This document shows, in pieces, positions 50,898 to 59,891 of a stretch of 64,000 nt of DNA. The notes beneath the pieces were generated by a model, which was not told the origin of the DNA, did no database searches, and saw nothing but the letters and a program-made list of their open reading frames with translations. How positions within the stretch are numbered: position 1 is the first letter of the stretch; each line of letters opens with the position of its first letter. The DNA comes from Paenibacillus alkalitolerans. Lineage in GTDB: Bacteria; Bacillota; Bacilli; Paenibacillales; YIM-B00363. The stretch is from the NCBI RefSeq assembly GCF_016482785.1, contig NZ_JAEMXM010000003.1:124001-188000 (forward strand), written 5' to 3'. The position numbers and the translations under genes were made by a program.

Positions 50898-52043
50898 TTA
50901 CTTCAACACAAGAAGCCGGTCGTCCCCTTCCGATGGATTTCCTCTGCCGTCAGTATTGTTGGTGATCACGTAGATTTTTCCGTTGTGTATCTTTACATCG
51001 CGAAGCCTTCCTTCATGTTCGAGCAGCGCTTCCATCGTCTTGTCTTTCGGATCGTACCGGAACAGCTTTTGGCCCCGCAACGCGGCGACGAGAATACGGT
51101 TTTCCGAATCGATCGCGATCCCCGAAGGCGCAATGGCTTCGTCACCGGTATGGTATATGGGCGTTGTCATTCCCTCGCCTTGTTCGTCCCCGATAATGTT
51201 CGGCCATCCGTAGTTGCCGCCCGGTTCGATGACGTTCAATTCGTCATGACCGCCCGGAGTGCCGGAAGGGCCGTGTTCGGAACTGTACATGATCCCTTCG
51301 TCATTCCAATCGATTCCCTGAGAATTGCGGTGGCCGTACGAATATACGTAGGAATTCGGAAATGGGTTGTCCGCCGGTATTTTCCCGTCTAACGTCATAC
51401 GGAGTATTTTGCCTGCCAAGCTGTTCCGATCCTGCGGCAATTCCCTAATCCCGGCATCCCCCGTTGTGATATAGAGGTGGTTGTCCGGCCCGATCGCCAT
51501 TCTGCCCCCATCATGGATGTAGGAGCCGGGAATGTTTTCGATATATGCTTTGACCTCTTCCCATCCGTCGTCCTTTTCTTCTAACAGCACGATACGGTTG
51601 AGTATGCTTGCCGATTCCTCGTAGGAATGGTAAGCGTAGGCCTGCCTTGTCTTCGCAAAATCGGGAGCAAGCACAAACCCGAGAAAACCGCCTTCTCCTT
51701 CGTTTTTCGTGTTTTTCTTAAGACGCACCGGCTGCCGAGTCACAGCGCCTTCTTCGATTTTGACGATGCTTCCTGCCCGTTCACTGATATAGACCGTGTC
51801 CCCGTCAAAAGCAATGGCCCATGGAATGAGCAATTTTTCCGCTAACACGGTATATCCCCGACTTTCGGAACCGGTTTGTTCAGTCCCGTCCCCCGACTCG
51901 GCCCCGGTATCTGCTTCGGCTTTGCCATCGGTTTGAGTTTCGGCTTCGACATCGGCGTTGACGCCGGATGTGTCGTTCTGTTTCGAGCATGCAACCGATG
52001 CAACCATTGAGATGATCAAGATTAGAGAAAGAATATTGATTTT
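50898..52043 (-). CDS. PQQ-dependent soluble-type sugar dehydrogenase (lipoprotein)
   Basis: About 381 residues: a lipoprotein signal (MKINILSLILIISMVASVAC), a low-complexity linker rich in Asp, Glu, Thr and Gly, then a six-bladed beta-propeller of the GSDH/Asd family: IPWAIAFDGDTVYISERAGS, EGGFLGFVLAPDFAKTRQAY, HDGGRMAIGPDNHLYITTGD, YSYGHRNSQGIDW, SSEHGPSGTPGGHDELN. PQQ- and calcium-site residues of the family lie in these loops. It would oxidise aldose sugars outside the cell if PQQ is supplied; Bacillota usually do not make PQQ, so the function is open. The frame extends upstream to 52178; the lipoprotein start at 52043 is preferred. Confidence 0.85.
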   Translation of the reverse strand, partial: KINILSLILIISMVASVACSKQNDTSGVNADVEAETQTDGKAEADTGAESGDGTEQTGSESRGYTVLAEKLLIPWAIAFDGDTVYISERAGSIVKIEEGAVTRQPVRLKKNTKNEGEGGFLGFVLAPDFAKTRQAYAYHSYEESASILNRIVLLEEKDDGWEEVKAYIENIPGSYIHDGGRMAIGPDNHLYITTGDAGIRELPQDRNSLAGKILRMTLDGKIPADNPFPNSYVYSYGHRNSQGIDWNDEGIMYSSEHGPSGTPGGHDELNVIEPGGNYGWPNIIGDEQGEGMTTPIYHTGDEAIAPSGIAIDSENRILVAALRGQKLFRYDPKDKTMEALLEHEGRLRDVKIHNGKIYVITNNTDGRGNPSEGDDRLLVLK

Positions 52044-52213
52044 CATAGTACCGCTCATCCCCCCGCCGGAAATTATTACACAAAATTTTACACTAAATAA
52101 TCGGCGACTTCGAGTGAAGTTCACCTTTTTCCCTTTCCAGAGTCGAAAGCGGTTGCAGGAAAATGCGGCATGCTCCAAGAAACTATATAGTGATCGGAGG
52201 CGGTGCGCGAATC

Positions 52214-53482
52214 ATGTTACTTGAAAAATTGTTTCTTAACGTTCTGATCGTTCTTTCTCCCGTGTTAGTGAAAACCGCCTTCGCGGACAGATGGCCTCAT
52301 GCTCAATCTCCGTATGCGATCGGATTGCTTCAAGGGGCCGCTTCCTCGCTTTGTTTGATTTTTTCCTTTTATGCTCTCGATTTATATTGGGACTTGCGGT
52401 ACATACCGCTTATCATTTCTACCATATATGGGGGGATCATTGCCGGTGTCATTAACTTCGTCATGATATTGGCCACCCGGACGTATCTGGGCGGAAACGC
52501 GCTTTTGTTCGGATATGTCAGTATTTCATTGGCATTCCTCGGACCATTGTTGCTTGCCAAGAAAATACGCGCGTTAACGGGAGGGTCGAGAATAAGGTCC
52601 ACGGTGCTGGTCTCACTTCTTCCTTCTGTAGTGATGTTAACCATTCTGGTTTCATACACGTTCTTAAATCAAGTCCAAGAAGCGGACGAACGCTTTCAAG
52701 TTATACCGGCGGTATTAATGTTTGCAGTGGTGCAAGTACTGGCCGTATGGCTGTCGTCGATGCTGGAAGAGTTGAATTATGAAAGATCCAAGATGAAAGC
52801 CGACATTCTAAGAGCCGAAAAAATGAAAACATTAGGAGAATTGGCCGCTTCCATTGCGCACGAGATTCGTAATCCGTTGACGGTTGTGCGGGGCTTTCTT
52901 CAACTTATGCGTCCGAACGAGGTCGGGAAAAATCAACAATACTTGGATCTCGCAATGGGGGAGCTTACGAGAGCGGAGTCCATCATTACCGATTATTTGA
53001 ATTTTTCCAAACCAAACTTGACGAGAGTGGAATCGTTCGCTCTGTCGGATGTCTTGCATCACATCGTTACGCTGTTAACGCCGATGGCAGGCAACAACAA
53101 TGTGAAGCTCGAGGGCAACTTTGAGGAAGGCTTATATTTATACACGGATCGAGGTCAATTACAACAAGCTTTGGTAAATGTAATAAAGAATGCTATTGAG
53201 GCTACCGAGTCAAGGGGCGAAGTCAAAGTCAATTCAACATGTGCGGGCGGTAAGGTCAAAATCACAATCTCAGATAACGGCAAAGGCATGACCGCCGAGC
53301 AGCTTTCCCGGATCGGAACCTTGTTTTTCTCGACGAAGGAAGTAGGCACAGGTTTAGGTACGGCCGTGGCAACACGCATAATTGAAACTATGAACGGCAA
53401 GATAGTCTATGAAAGCAAGGCGGGAACCGGTACGACGGTCACCATCACATTGCCGCTGCAAGCGAAGACGCATGACGGTTGA
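52214..53482 (+). CDS. Sensor histidine kinase with 5TM (LYT-like) sensor, KinB type
   Basis: About 422 residues. Five to six N-terminal helices (about 5-185) of the 5TMR-LYT style are followed directly by a kinase core: H box SIAHEIRNPLTVVRGFLQLM, N box LVNVIKNAIEATES, G1 ITISDNGKGM, G2 GTGLGTAV. The architecture resembles KinB of the sporulation phosphorelay, so it may feed Spo0F; there is no adjacent response regulator. The frame is open from ATG 52163; ATG 52214 gives the natural membrane N-terminus. Confidence 0.85.
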   Translation: MLLEKLFLNVLIVLSPVLVKTAFADRWPHAQSPYAIGLLQGAASSLCLIFSFYALDLYWDLRYIPLIISTIYGGIIAGVINFVMILATRTYLGGNALLFGYVSISLAFLGPLLLAKKIRALTGGSRIRSTVLVSLLPSVVMLTILVSYTFLNQVQEADERFQVIPAVLMFAVVQVLAVWLSSMLEELNYERSKMKADILRAEKMKTLGELAASIAHEIRNPLTVVRGFLQLMRPNEVGKNQQYLDLAMGELTRAESIITDYLNFSKPNLTRVESFALSDVLHHIVTLLTPMAGNNNVKLEGNFEEGLYLYTDRGQLQQALVNVIKNAIEATESRGEVKVNSTCAGGKVKITISDNGKGMTAEQLSRIGTLFFSTKEVGTGLGTAVATRIIETMNGKIVYESKAGTGTTVTITLPLQAKTHDG

Positions 53483-53693
53483 TTCCGGAACGCAAATAGG
53501 ACTGCTGGATGCCGACGGAAATAAGTATTGGATCACTTGGTATATTGGCGGCAAGGACTACCTTGGCGGAGAAATTCCGCCGGGCGGGAAAGTTCGTGGT
53601 GAGGTGGCTTTTGATGTCAAGAAATCTACGGAATATAAAGTTCTATTCGAAGTACCTCATAGCGGTCAAATCAGCTGGACGTTCAGACCTTAG
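53472..53693 (+). pseudogene. DUF4352 domain, C-terminal remnant
   Basis: QIGLLDADGNKYWITWYIGG, then YLGGEIPPGGKVRGEVAFDV and a closing beta strand is the second half of a DUF4352 (telokin-like, secreted) domain. The first half, with signal peptide, is missing; the frame begins inside the kinase gene's last codons. I read it as a gene fused to or truncated by the neighbouring kinase. Confidence 0.65.
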
Positions 53694-53952
53694 GATTTGC
53701 TTGTGTACGCTTTGTACGGACGTTGGCGGCATAGACCTGAAAAAACGCAGCTTACTTGTGGTTGAGTTGAAAATCGAAGGAAACATGAGATAACTAAAGA
53801 AATTGTCAGACCGTGCACAACGCACCTCGGCCGCAACTCCGTTTTCAGGATTTTTCAAGCAAAGGCCGAGGAAAGGAGCCTTTACACCTTCGGATTTGAG
53901 GAGTAATATTCAATTCATGATTCGAACGAATCCGAAGTGAATAGCATCTTGA

Positions 53953-54193
53953 TCGCTGAGTTTCCGCAATTGGAAAACGGGGGACCCAACCGCAAACCGC
54001 ACCTCGATGTGAGAGTCGAGCGCTGCGGCAGGCATGGGGTGAATCGCTTGCGACCGACGACATCGGCTTGAGCAAGCGTAGGGCGACTCTCACCGCCCGA
54101 ATCCGGCAGCTAACCTCGTAAGCGTGGATGGAGAGGATGTGTGAACTTGTGATCTTTCGTGACCGCAGGGCTGCATGCCTCTGCGGTTTTTTG
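53953..54193 (+). promoter_or_regulatory. c-di-AMP (ydaO/yuaA) riboswitch with terminator, upstream of ktrB
   Basis: Conserved blocks are in order: ATCGCTGAGTTTCCG with GGAAAACGGGGGACCCAAC, GGGGTGAATCGC, GCGACTCTCACCGCCCGAAT, CCGGCAGCTAACCTCGTAAG and CG. This is the ydaO-class aptamer, whose ligand c-di-AMP switches genes off. An expression-platform terminator ACCGCAG / CTGCGGT with TTTTTT follows at 54162-54193. It controls the ktrB-ktrA-antiporter operon, a classic target class, since c-di-AMP signals high potassium. Upstream, 53694-53950 has a CCTCGGCC / GGCCGAGG hairpin. Confidence 0.93.
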
Positions 54194-54248
54194 TTGTCCA
54201 AAATGGCAGGCGATCCGGTGTATGCATGATGGAGGAAAGAATTTCAAA

Positions 54249-55643
54249 ATGAAAACGTGGGCAAGTTACTATGTAAAGTACAGAGATCAGGCGATGGGAG
54301 GCTTACGGTTGGCGGCGATTACAAAATTTTTCACTCCGCCTCGAATATTGGTCTTTGGCTTCGCTTCGATCATATTGATTGGCGCTTTCCTGCTGTCGCT
54401 TCCGATGGCGTCGGCCACCGGGCAGCCTCTTTCGTTTATTGACGCGCTGTTTACGGCCACTTCCGCTACATGCGTAACCGGGCTGGTTGTGGTCGATACG
54501 GGGTCGTTCTTCACGACATTCGGACAGATCGTCATTATGCTGCTCATTCAAGTAGGCGGACTCGGTTTCATGACCATGGCGACGCTGTTTGCCTTCGCAT
54601 TCAAAAGAAAAATCTCGCTTCGCGAGCGGTTAATCCTGCAGGAAGCGATGAATCAAGGGTCCATGGAAGGCATTGTAAGGCTCATACAGAAAGTTATCGT
54701 ATATTCTCTCGTTATTGAGTTGACCGCGGCTATCATCTTTTCGATTCGGCTTTCTTTCGACCTGGGTTGGAAAGAGGGGATGTATTTCGGCATGTTTCAC
54801 GCCGTCTCGTTGTTCAATAACGCAGGTTTCGATCTGTTCGGAGATTTTCGAAGCTTGACCGTTTACGCCGACGATGCGGTGATGAATATTGTCGCAATGT
54901 CGTTGATCATCCTTGGCGGCCTCGGATTTGTAGTCCTTTCAGACATTATCGACGTTAAAAGAAACCGCAGGCTGTCGCTCCATTCCAAAGTGGTTCTAAG
55001 CACGTCCGCCGTATTGATCATAGTCGGAGCGGTGGTTATTTTTATATTTGAATATACTAATCCCAGAACTCTCGGCTCATTGAACGGGTTGGGGAAAGTA
55101 TTGGCTTCTTTCTTCCAGTCCGTTACTCCAAGAACGGCCGGCGCCAATACGTTGGATATAGCGGGACTCCGGCAGGCAACGCAATTTTTCATTATCATAT
55201 TGATGTTTATCGGCGCATCGCCGGGTTCTACAGGCGGGGGAATCAAGACAACGACCTTCGCGACTCTTATCGGCGCATTGATAACAATGACAAGGGGAAA
55301 GGAAGACGTCGTGTTTTTCGAATTCCGCTTGGCGAAAGAGAGGGTTTATAAAGCGATTACCCTCACCATGATGGCGCTATTATTGGTTATTGGCGTGACG
55401 ATGATTTTATCGACGACGGAAGATGTGCAGTTTCTGGTGATATTGTTTGAAGCGACTTCCGCATTCGGTACGGTCGGTCTCTCCATGGGGTTGACTCCGC
55501 ATTTGACGACATTCGGGAAAATCATGATTGTATTGACCATGTTTGCGGGACGTCTCGGTCCGCTTACACTCGCTTACGCACTGGGCCCTAAGAAAGAAAA
55601 AGAATTGTACCAGCATCCGGAAGGAAAAATTATTATCGGATAG
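54249..55643 (+). CDS. ktrB: Potassium uptake transporter, KtrB/KtrD type
   Basis: A 464-residue channel-like potassium transporter with four M1-P-M2 repeats. Filter loops are visible: TSATCVTGLVV (P1), FNNAGFDLFGDF (P2), VTPRTAGANTLDI (P3) and TSAFGTVGLSMG (P4), and the P3-M2C gate region is GASPGSTGGGIKTTT. ATG 54249 follows GGAGGAAAG. It works as a dimer with the KtrA RCK ring that follows. The riboswitch just upstream would stop its synthesis when c-di-AMP is high. Confidence 0.95.
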   Translation: MKTWASYYVKYRDQAMGGLRLAAITKFFTPPRILVFGFASIILIGAFLLSLPMASATGQPLSFIDALFTATSATCVTGLVVVDTGSFFTTFGQIVIMLLIQVGGLGFMTMATLFAFAFKRKISLRERLILQEAMNQGSMEGIVRLIQKVIVYSLVIELTAAIIFSIRLSFDLGWKEGMYFGMFHAVSLFNNAGFDLFGDFRSLTVYADDAVMNIVAMSLIILGGLGFVVLSDIIDVKRNRRLSLHSKVVLSTSAVLIIVGAVVIFIFEYTNPRTLGSLNGLGKVLASFFQSVTPRTAGANTLDIAGLRQATQFFIIILMFIGASPGSTGGGIKTTTFATLIGALITMTRGKEDVVFFEFRLAKERVYKAITLTMMALLLVIGVTMILSTTEDVQFLVILFEATSAFGTVGLSMGLTPHLTTFGKIMIVLTMFAGRLGPLTLAYALGPKKEKELYQHPEGKIIIG

Positions 55644-55661
55644 ATAAGGAGTAAATGTAAG

Positions 55662-56321
55662 ATGAAAATGAAACAATTTGCCGTCATCGGCCTTGGCAGG
55701 TTCGGTTCAAGCTTGGCGTTGACCTTGATGAAAGAAGGATATGAGGTACTGGGCATAGACAAAGATGAAGATATTATCAACGACGTAGCCCGCAGTCTCA
55801 CGCATGCCATCGTGGCTGATACGACGGACGAAGAAGTGCTGCGTTCGATAGGGATCCGCAATTTCGATTGCGTAGTCGTTGCGATCGGAAACGACATCCA
55901 GGCGAGCATTATGACCGCTATTTTGTTGAAGGATCTCGGTGTGAAGATGGTTGTAGCCAAAGCGTTATCGCAATTGCACGGTAAGGTTCTTGACCGTCTG
56001 GGCGCCGACAGGGTTATTTTTCCGGAGAGGGATATGGGGGAGCGTGTGGCGCACCAGCTTATTTCGCCTAATTTGCTCGATTATATCGAATTATCCAAGG
56101 ATTACAACATTGCGGAACTATCCGTGCCGGGAAAGCTGTCGGGGCACTCGTTGAAGGAAATGAACCTGCGCGCCAAATACGGATTCAGCGTGGTGGCGAT
56201 CAACAGGAAAGAAGGCGTCACTGTCGCCCCTACAGCCGACGATAAAGTTCACGAGAAGGATATCATGGTGATCATCGGCACCAAGGAACAAATAGACCGA
56301 TTCGAAAAAGAAGTTTACTAA
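55662..56321 (+). CDS. ktrA: KtrA/KtrC-type RCK regulatory subunit
   Basis: A 219-residue cytosolic subunit: an RCK_N domain with Rossmann loop GLGRFGSSLALTLMKEG and the acidic end of beta2 (LGIDKDED), then an RCK_C domain from about residue 135 (IAELSVPGKLSGHSLKEMNL), the module that binds c-di-AMP in KtrA and shuts the channel. Eighteen bases separate it from ktrB. ATP, ADP and c-di-AMP act on it at protein level, in addition to the riboswitch at RNA level. Confidence 0.95.
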   Translation: MKMKQFAVIGLGRFGSSLALTLMKEGYEVLGIDKDEDIINDVARSLTHAIVADTTDEEVLRSIGIRNFDCVVVAIGNDIQASIMTAILLKDLGVKMVVAKALSQLHGKVLDRLGADRVIFPERDMGERVAHQLISPNLLDYIELSKDYNIAELSVPGKLSGHSLKEMNLRAKYGFSVVAINRKEGVTVAPTADDKVHEKDIMVIIGTKEQIDRFEKEVY

Positions 56322-56324
56322 CAT

Positions 56325-57545
56325 ATGGAAAACCAAAGCATCCTTATTCATCATGTGTTTTTCTTACTGATATTTATCATCTCAGTCGGAATGGCGTCCG
56401 GTCGAATAGCCGGTTGGCTGAAGATCCCGGATGTTGCCGTCTTTTTGCTTGCGGGCATTATCGTCGGCCAAGGATTGCATTTGGTCCATGAAACCAGCAC
56501 TTCATTTACGAATCAGTTTATTTTGATCCTGGGTTCGACATTGATTTTGTTTGACGGCGGCCGAAATATCCGTTTAAGCGGATTGCGGAAAGTATGGATG
56601 ACGGTGGCGCTGCTGAGCGTTCCGGGTGTGTTGATTACAGCGGCGGTCGTTGGATTTGCGGCATATTACATCTTAGGTTTGCCGCTGCTATATGCCTTTT
56701 TATTGGCTGCCGTCATCTCGTCGACAGATCCGGCCACCCTTATTCCCGTGTTCAAACACGTAAAAATCGTTCCTAAAGTAAGAGAGACAGTTGAGAGCGA
56801 GTCCGCTTTCAACGATGCGACCGGTTCGATCTTAACTTTTACGATTTTGGCTGTCATCATGGGAGGGGCCAGCATTAATGTTGCAGGAAGTATCCGTGAT
56901 TTTATGGTTGCTGCGGGCGGCGGCATTTTCACAGGGATCATTGTCGGTGCCGCCGCTGCGATCTTGGTGGGGCATAAAAAATTCGGTTTCTTAAGGGATT
57001 ACGCAACGATCTCAATTATTGTTGCGGCACTGGGATCGTACTTATTGGGAGATGTGCTTCACGTCAGCGGGTTTATGGCGACTTTTGTGGCGGGATTAAT
57101 GTTCGGAAACTCTCGTCTGTTCGGATTGCATGTGAAAGAAGAGCGGGAGGCGTCGCATTTCTCGGACAACATTACGACCATCATGCGGATGCTTATCTTC
57201 GTATTGCTGGGAAGCCAGGTGAATTTCCAAGCCATAGTCGAATATTTTTGGGCGAGCTTGGCTGTAATCGCGGTGTTTATGTTTATTGCGCGCCCGTTAA
57301 CGGTGTTTGCTTCGGCCTTGCCCGACAGAAAAGCCAAGTGGACGTGGCGGGAAATGTTATTTATGTGCTGGGTGCGGGAAACGGGAGTTATTCCTGCGGC
57401 ATTGTCCGGGATGATTGCCGCTTCGGGCGTTAAGTATGCTGACGTGATTTCATCCGTGACGTTTATGGCCATACTGTTGACGATCTTAGTCCAGGCAAGC
57501 ACGACGGCATTTGTCGCAAAAAAGTTAGGGCTGGAAGCCGGCTGA
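56325..57545 (+). CDS. CPA1 cation/proton antiporter, NhaP/CvrA-like
   Basis: A 406-residue, about 12-helix antiporter. VISSTDPATLIPVFKHV (the D-P motif of the ion site, about residue 130) and SESAFNDATGSILTF (N-D motif, about 155-160) are conserved. It lacks the C-terminal TrkA-C/RCK domain of CvrA/NhaP2-type proteins, so it is short. Starting three bases after ktrA in the same riboswitch operon suggests it moves potassium (or sodium) out in exchange for protons, offsetting Ktr. No strong terminator seen downstream. Confidence 0.85.
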   Translation: MENQSILIHHVFFLLIFIISVGMASGRIAGWLKIPDVAVFLLAGIIVGQGLHLVHETSTSFTNQFILILGSTLILFDGGRNIRLSGLRKVWMTVALLSVPGVLITAAVVGFAAYYILGLPLLYAFLLAAVISSTDPATLIPVFKHVKIVPKVRETVESESAFNDATGSILTFTILAVIMGGASINVAGSIRDFMVAAGGGIFTGIIVGAAAAILVGHKKFGFLRDYATISIIVAALGSYLLGDVLHVSGFMATFVAGLMFGNSRLFGLHVKEEREASHFSDNITTIMRMLIFVLLGSQVNFQAIVEYFWASLAVIAVFMFIARPLTVFASALPDRKAKWTWREMLFMCWVRETGVIPAALSGMIAASGVKYADVISSVTFMAILLTILVQASTTAFVAKKLGLEAG

Positions 57546-57556
57546 CTGAAAATAAA

Positions 57557-57731
57557 GGAAGTACAGGGTGCTATTTGCGCATTTTCTGCTCCACTAAAAA
57601 TATTAAGGAACTACAGTCTCTTATTTCGGCGATTTCACCTGCCAGATCCCTATTTTCGCCGCAATAGCGTCCCCTAGTTCCTTTATTTCTTGGAGAGCTG
57701 CGAAATAACGCATATAGCGCCCTCTACTTCC
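57557..57731. repeat. 175-bp element with 23-bp terminal inverted repeats
   Basis: GGAAGTACAGGGTGCTATTT at 57557 is mirrored by the complement of CATATAGCGCCCTCTACTTCC (57709-57731), matching about 20 of 23 positions. Inside, AGGAACTACAGTCTCTTATTTC and CCCCTAGTTCCTTTATTTC form a second inverted pair. No ORF. It is a different family from the ATTAGTC element next to it. Confidence 0.75.
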
Positions 57732-57738
57732 GCTATTT

Positions 57739-57969
57739 TTATTGCCGCTCGTTTCCCCGTTTAAAATTGCCGGTCGCTTTGGCCAAAATCAATTGCACTT
57801 CCTTGGCGTTTTCCACCGAGTCAACCTTCTGCAGAAATTTTTCCGCATCTTTGCCTCTCAAGATTTTCACTTGCATACCCTCATTCTCAAGAAAAATTGT
57901 GCCGTCTTTAGTGACTCTATAGCTGAAAGGCTCCTCATCCAAACGATTTCTTTTATCTATATTACTCAC
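57739..57969 (-). CDS. Conserved-looking small protein, unknown
   Basis: A 76-residue protein starting GTG 57969 behind GGGGGATTATT on its strand. It reads VSNIDKRNRLDEEPFSYRVT, then DGTIFLENEGMQVKILRGKD and ends KRGNERQ; beta-rich then helical, cytosolic. A longer frame to 58017 lacks a start signal. I think it belongs to a small family common in Bacillota but cannot name it. Confidence 0.65.
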   Translation of the reverse strand: MSNIDKRNRLDEEPFSYRVTKDGTIFLENEGMQVKILRGKDAEKFLQKVDSVENAKEVQLILAKATGNFKRGNERQ

Positions 57970-58030
57970 AATAATCCCCCGAATGAAATATGTAATAGTC
58001 CGACTCTTTTTTATCATATCAGAACCGCGA

Positions 58031-58161
58031 GTCGCCTTTCCTGACTATTTGCCACGGAATAAGTTGCTTATTTCTGCAATCTGTACGCCAAAATCGTCCA
58101 TTAGTCAGCGAATCCGTATAATTAGTCGGGTTAAGTATGATTAACAGTCGGGAAAGGCGAC
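58031..58161. repeat. About 130-bp element with terminal inverted repeats (ATTAGTC family), copy 2
   Basis: GTCGCCTTTCCTGACTA (58031-58047) is mirrored by TAACAGTCGGGAAAGGCGAC (58142-58161). The interior, AAGTTGCTTATTTCTGCAAT, CTGTACGCCAAAATCG, ATCCGTATAATTAGTCGGG, matches copy 1 (33886-34015) at most positions. It lies just upstream of the galactanase promoter region. Confidence 0.75.
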
Positions 58162-58314
58162 AAAACTGAAACGAGAATTGAACCACAGTGCAGCGCACAT
58201 CGAACCGCATGAACAGGTTATCAAAACTGCTGAAATGTTTCATTCATAACATATAGCCCGGAAATCTAAACGCTTACAATGGAGGGGAGCGATTACACAG
58301 AGGGGGAATACGGT

Positions 58315-59751
58315 TTGAGGAAAGTAATAAGCGTATTGGCGGTATTCATCGTTCTATTATCGCAGATTTCCTATCACCCCGCCGCGGAGGTTCAAGCTGC
58401 CAATCCGGCGATTCCGGCGACATTCATCAGAGGTGCGGACATATCGACGCTTCAAGCAGTCGAAGATCACGGCGGCAAATTTTACGATAACGGCGTGGAA
58501 AGAGATCTGCTCGATATTTTGAAAGACCGCGGCGTGAACTACATACGCCTCCGATTGTGGAACGACCCGCGGGAGGCGGACGGCTACAACGATAAAGCGC
58601 ATGTGATCGAACTTGCGAAGCGGGTGAAAGCGAAGGGCTTCAAGCTGCTGCTCGATTTCCACTATTCGGATTTCTGGGCCGATCCGGGCAAGCAGACGAA
58701 GCCGGAAGCATGGGCGAATCTTACGTATGATGAACTAAAGCAAGCGGTGTACGACTATACGAAGGAAGTGATAACCGAACTGAAGCAGGAGCGGGCGCTT
58801 CCCGATATGGTTCAGATCGGCAACGAAATCAACAGCGGCATACTTTGGCCGGACGGCAAATCCTGGGGTCAGGACAACGCCTTCGACAAATTGGTGCCAC
58901 TGCTCGACAGCGGCGTTCAAGGCGTGAAAGACAGTCTCGATCCGGACGAAGACGTGAAGATTATGATTCATCTGGCCGAAGGAGGCAAAAACGGCACGTT
59001 CCGTTGGTTCTTTGACGAATTGACGAAGCGGCATCTGGAATACGACGTGATCGGATTGTCATACTATCCGTACTGGCACGGTACGCTCGACGAGCTTCAA
59101 TATAATATGAACGACATCTCCGTCAGGTATGACAAACAAGTGGTGGTCGCCGAAACCGCTTATCCGCATACGCTTGACAACGGTGACAACCATGGAAACA
59201 TTATCGGGCTTCCGAGCCAAATCGAGACGGGCGGCTTTCCGGCAACGGTGCAAGGTCAGGCGGCGGCGGTGAAAGCGGTGATGAACGCCGTGCTGCAAGT
59301 CCCGGAAGGGAAGGGAGCGGGCATATTCTACTGGGAGCCTGCATGGATTCCTGTGGAAGGCGCCGGTTGGAAATCGGGCGAAGGGAATGCATGGGAAAAT
59401 CAAGCGATGTTCGACTTCCAAGGCAATGCGCTGCCGTCACTCGACGTATTCAGGCCTGCTCCGCCGGCCGCGCCCGAACAATTGACGGCGGAACCGAGCG
59501 GGAGAGCGGCGATCGATCTTCAATGGACGCAGGTCGAAGGCGCAACGGGATACAACGTCTATCGGGCCGACTCGAAGAACGAAGAGTATGTTCGGGTCAA
59601 TGAATCGGCGCTAACCGAAGCCTCTTTCCATGATTCAAGATTGAACGCGGGCAGGGTGTATTATTACCGCGTCTCAGCCGTGAATGCGGGCGGCGAGTCG
59701 GAGCGCAGCGGCGCCGTCTCCGTGACGACCAACCCCGGCAAAGGAAACTAA
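58315..59751 (+). CDS. ganB: Arabinogalactan endo-beta-1,4-galactanase, GH53, with FN3 domain
   Basis: About 478 residues. A signal peptide (RKVISVLAVFIVLLSQISYH, cleavage after VQA) shows secretion. The GH53 TIM barrel covers about 30-375, with acid/base Glu in QIGNEINSGILWP and nucleophile Glu in VVVAETAYPHTL. A C-terminal fibronectin type III module (about 385-475, PEQLTAEPSGRAAIDLQWTQ) follows. It cuts beta-1,4-galactan of pectin side chains outside the cell. TTG 58315 with AGAGGGGG upstream is the likely start. A terminator follows. The YesM/YesN pair and binding lipoprotein downstream probably take up and regulate galacto-oligosaccharides. Confidence 0.93.
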   Translation: MRKVISVLAVFIVLLSQISYHPAAEVQAANPAIPATFIRGADISTLQAVEDHGGKFYDNGVERDLLDILKDRGVNYIRLRLWNDPREADGYNDKAHVIELAKRVKAKGFKLLLDFHYSDFWADPGKQTKPEAWANLTYDELKQAVYDYTKEVITELKQERALPDMVQIGNEINSGILWPDGKSWGQDNAFDKLVPLLDSGVQGVKDSLDPDEDVKIMIHLAEGGKNGTFRWFFDELTKRHLEYDVIGLSYYPYWHGTLDELQYNMNDISVRYDKQVVVAETAYPHTLDNGDNHGNIIGLPSQIETGGFPATVQGQAAAVKAVMNAVLQVPEGKGAGIFYWEPAWIPVEGAGWKSGEGNAWENQAMFDFQGNALPSLDVFRPAPPAAPEQLTAEPSGRAAIDLQWTQVEGATGYNVYRADSKNEEYVRVNESALTEASFHDSRLNAGRVYYYRVSAVNAGGESERSGAVSVTTNPGKGN

Positions 59752-59764
59752 AAAGTCGAAGCGG

Positions 59765-59804
59765 CGGATCCCCGTTCATAAATGAAGAACCGGGGGTCCG
59801 TTTC
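59765..59804 (+). terminator. Terminator of the galactanase gene
   Basis: CGGATCCCCG (59765-59774) pairs with CGGGGGTCCG (59791-59800) with one G-U, followed by TTTCATT. Just after the galactanase stop at 59751. Confidence 0.8.
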
Positions 59805-59891
59805 ATTGCCATGAAAAACTAGTTTCTTAACTTGTCGCTAATATCCTACAATGGAGGTGTTATCGACATTTTCCGACAAGGCGTGGATGCC

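Noticed and set aside
53409-53471. N-terminal extension of the DUF4352 fragment
   Set aside because: Arginine-rich shadow of the kinase C-terminus; the domain-like part begins at about 53472.
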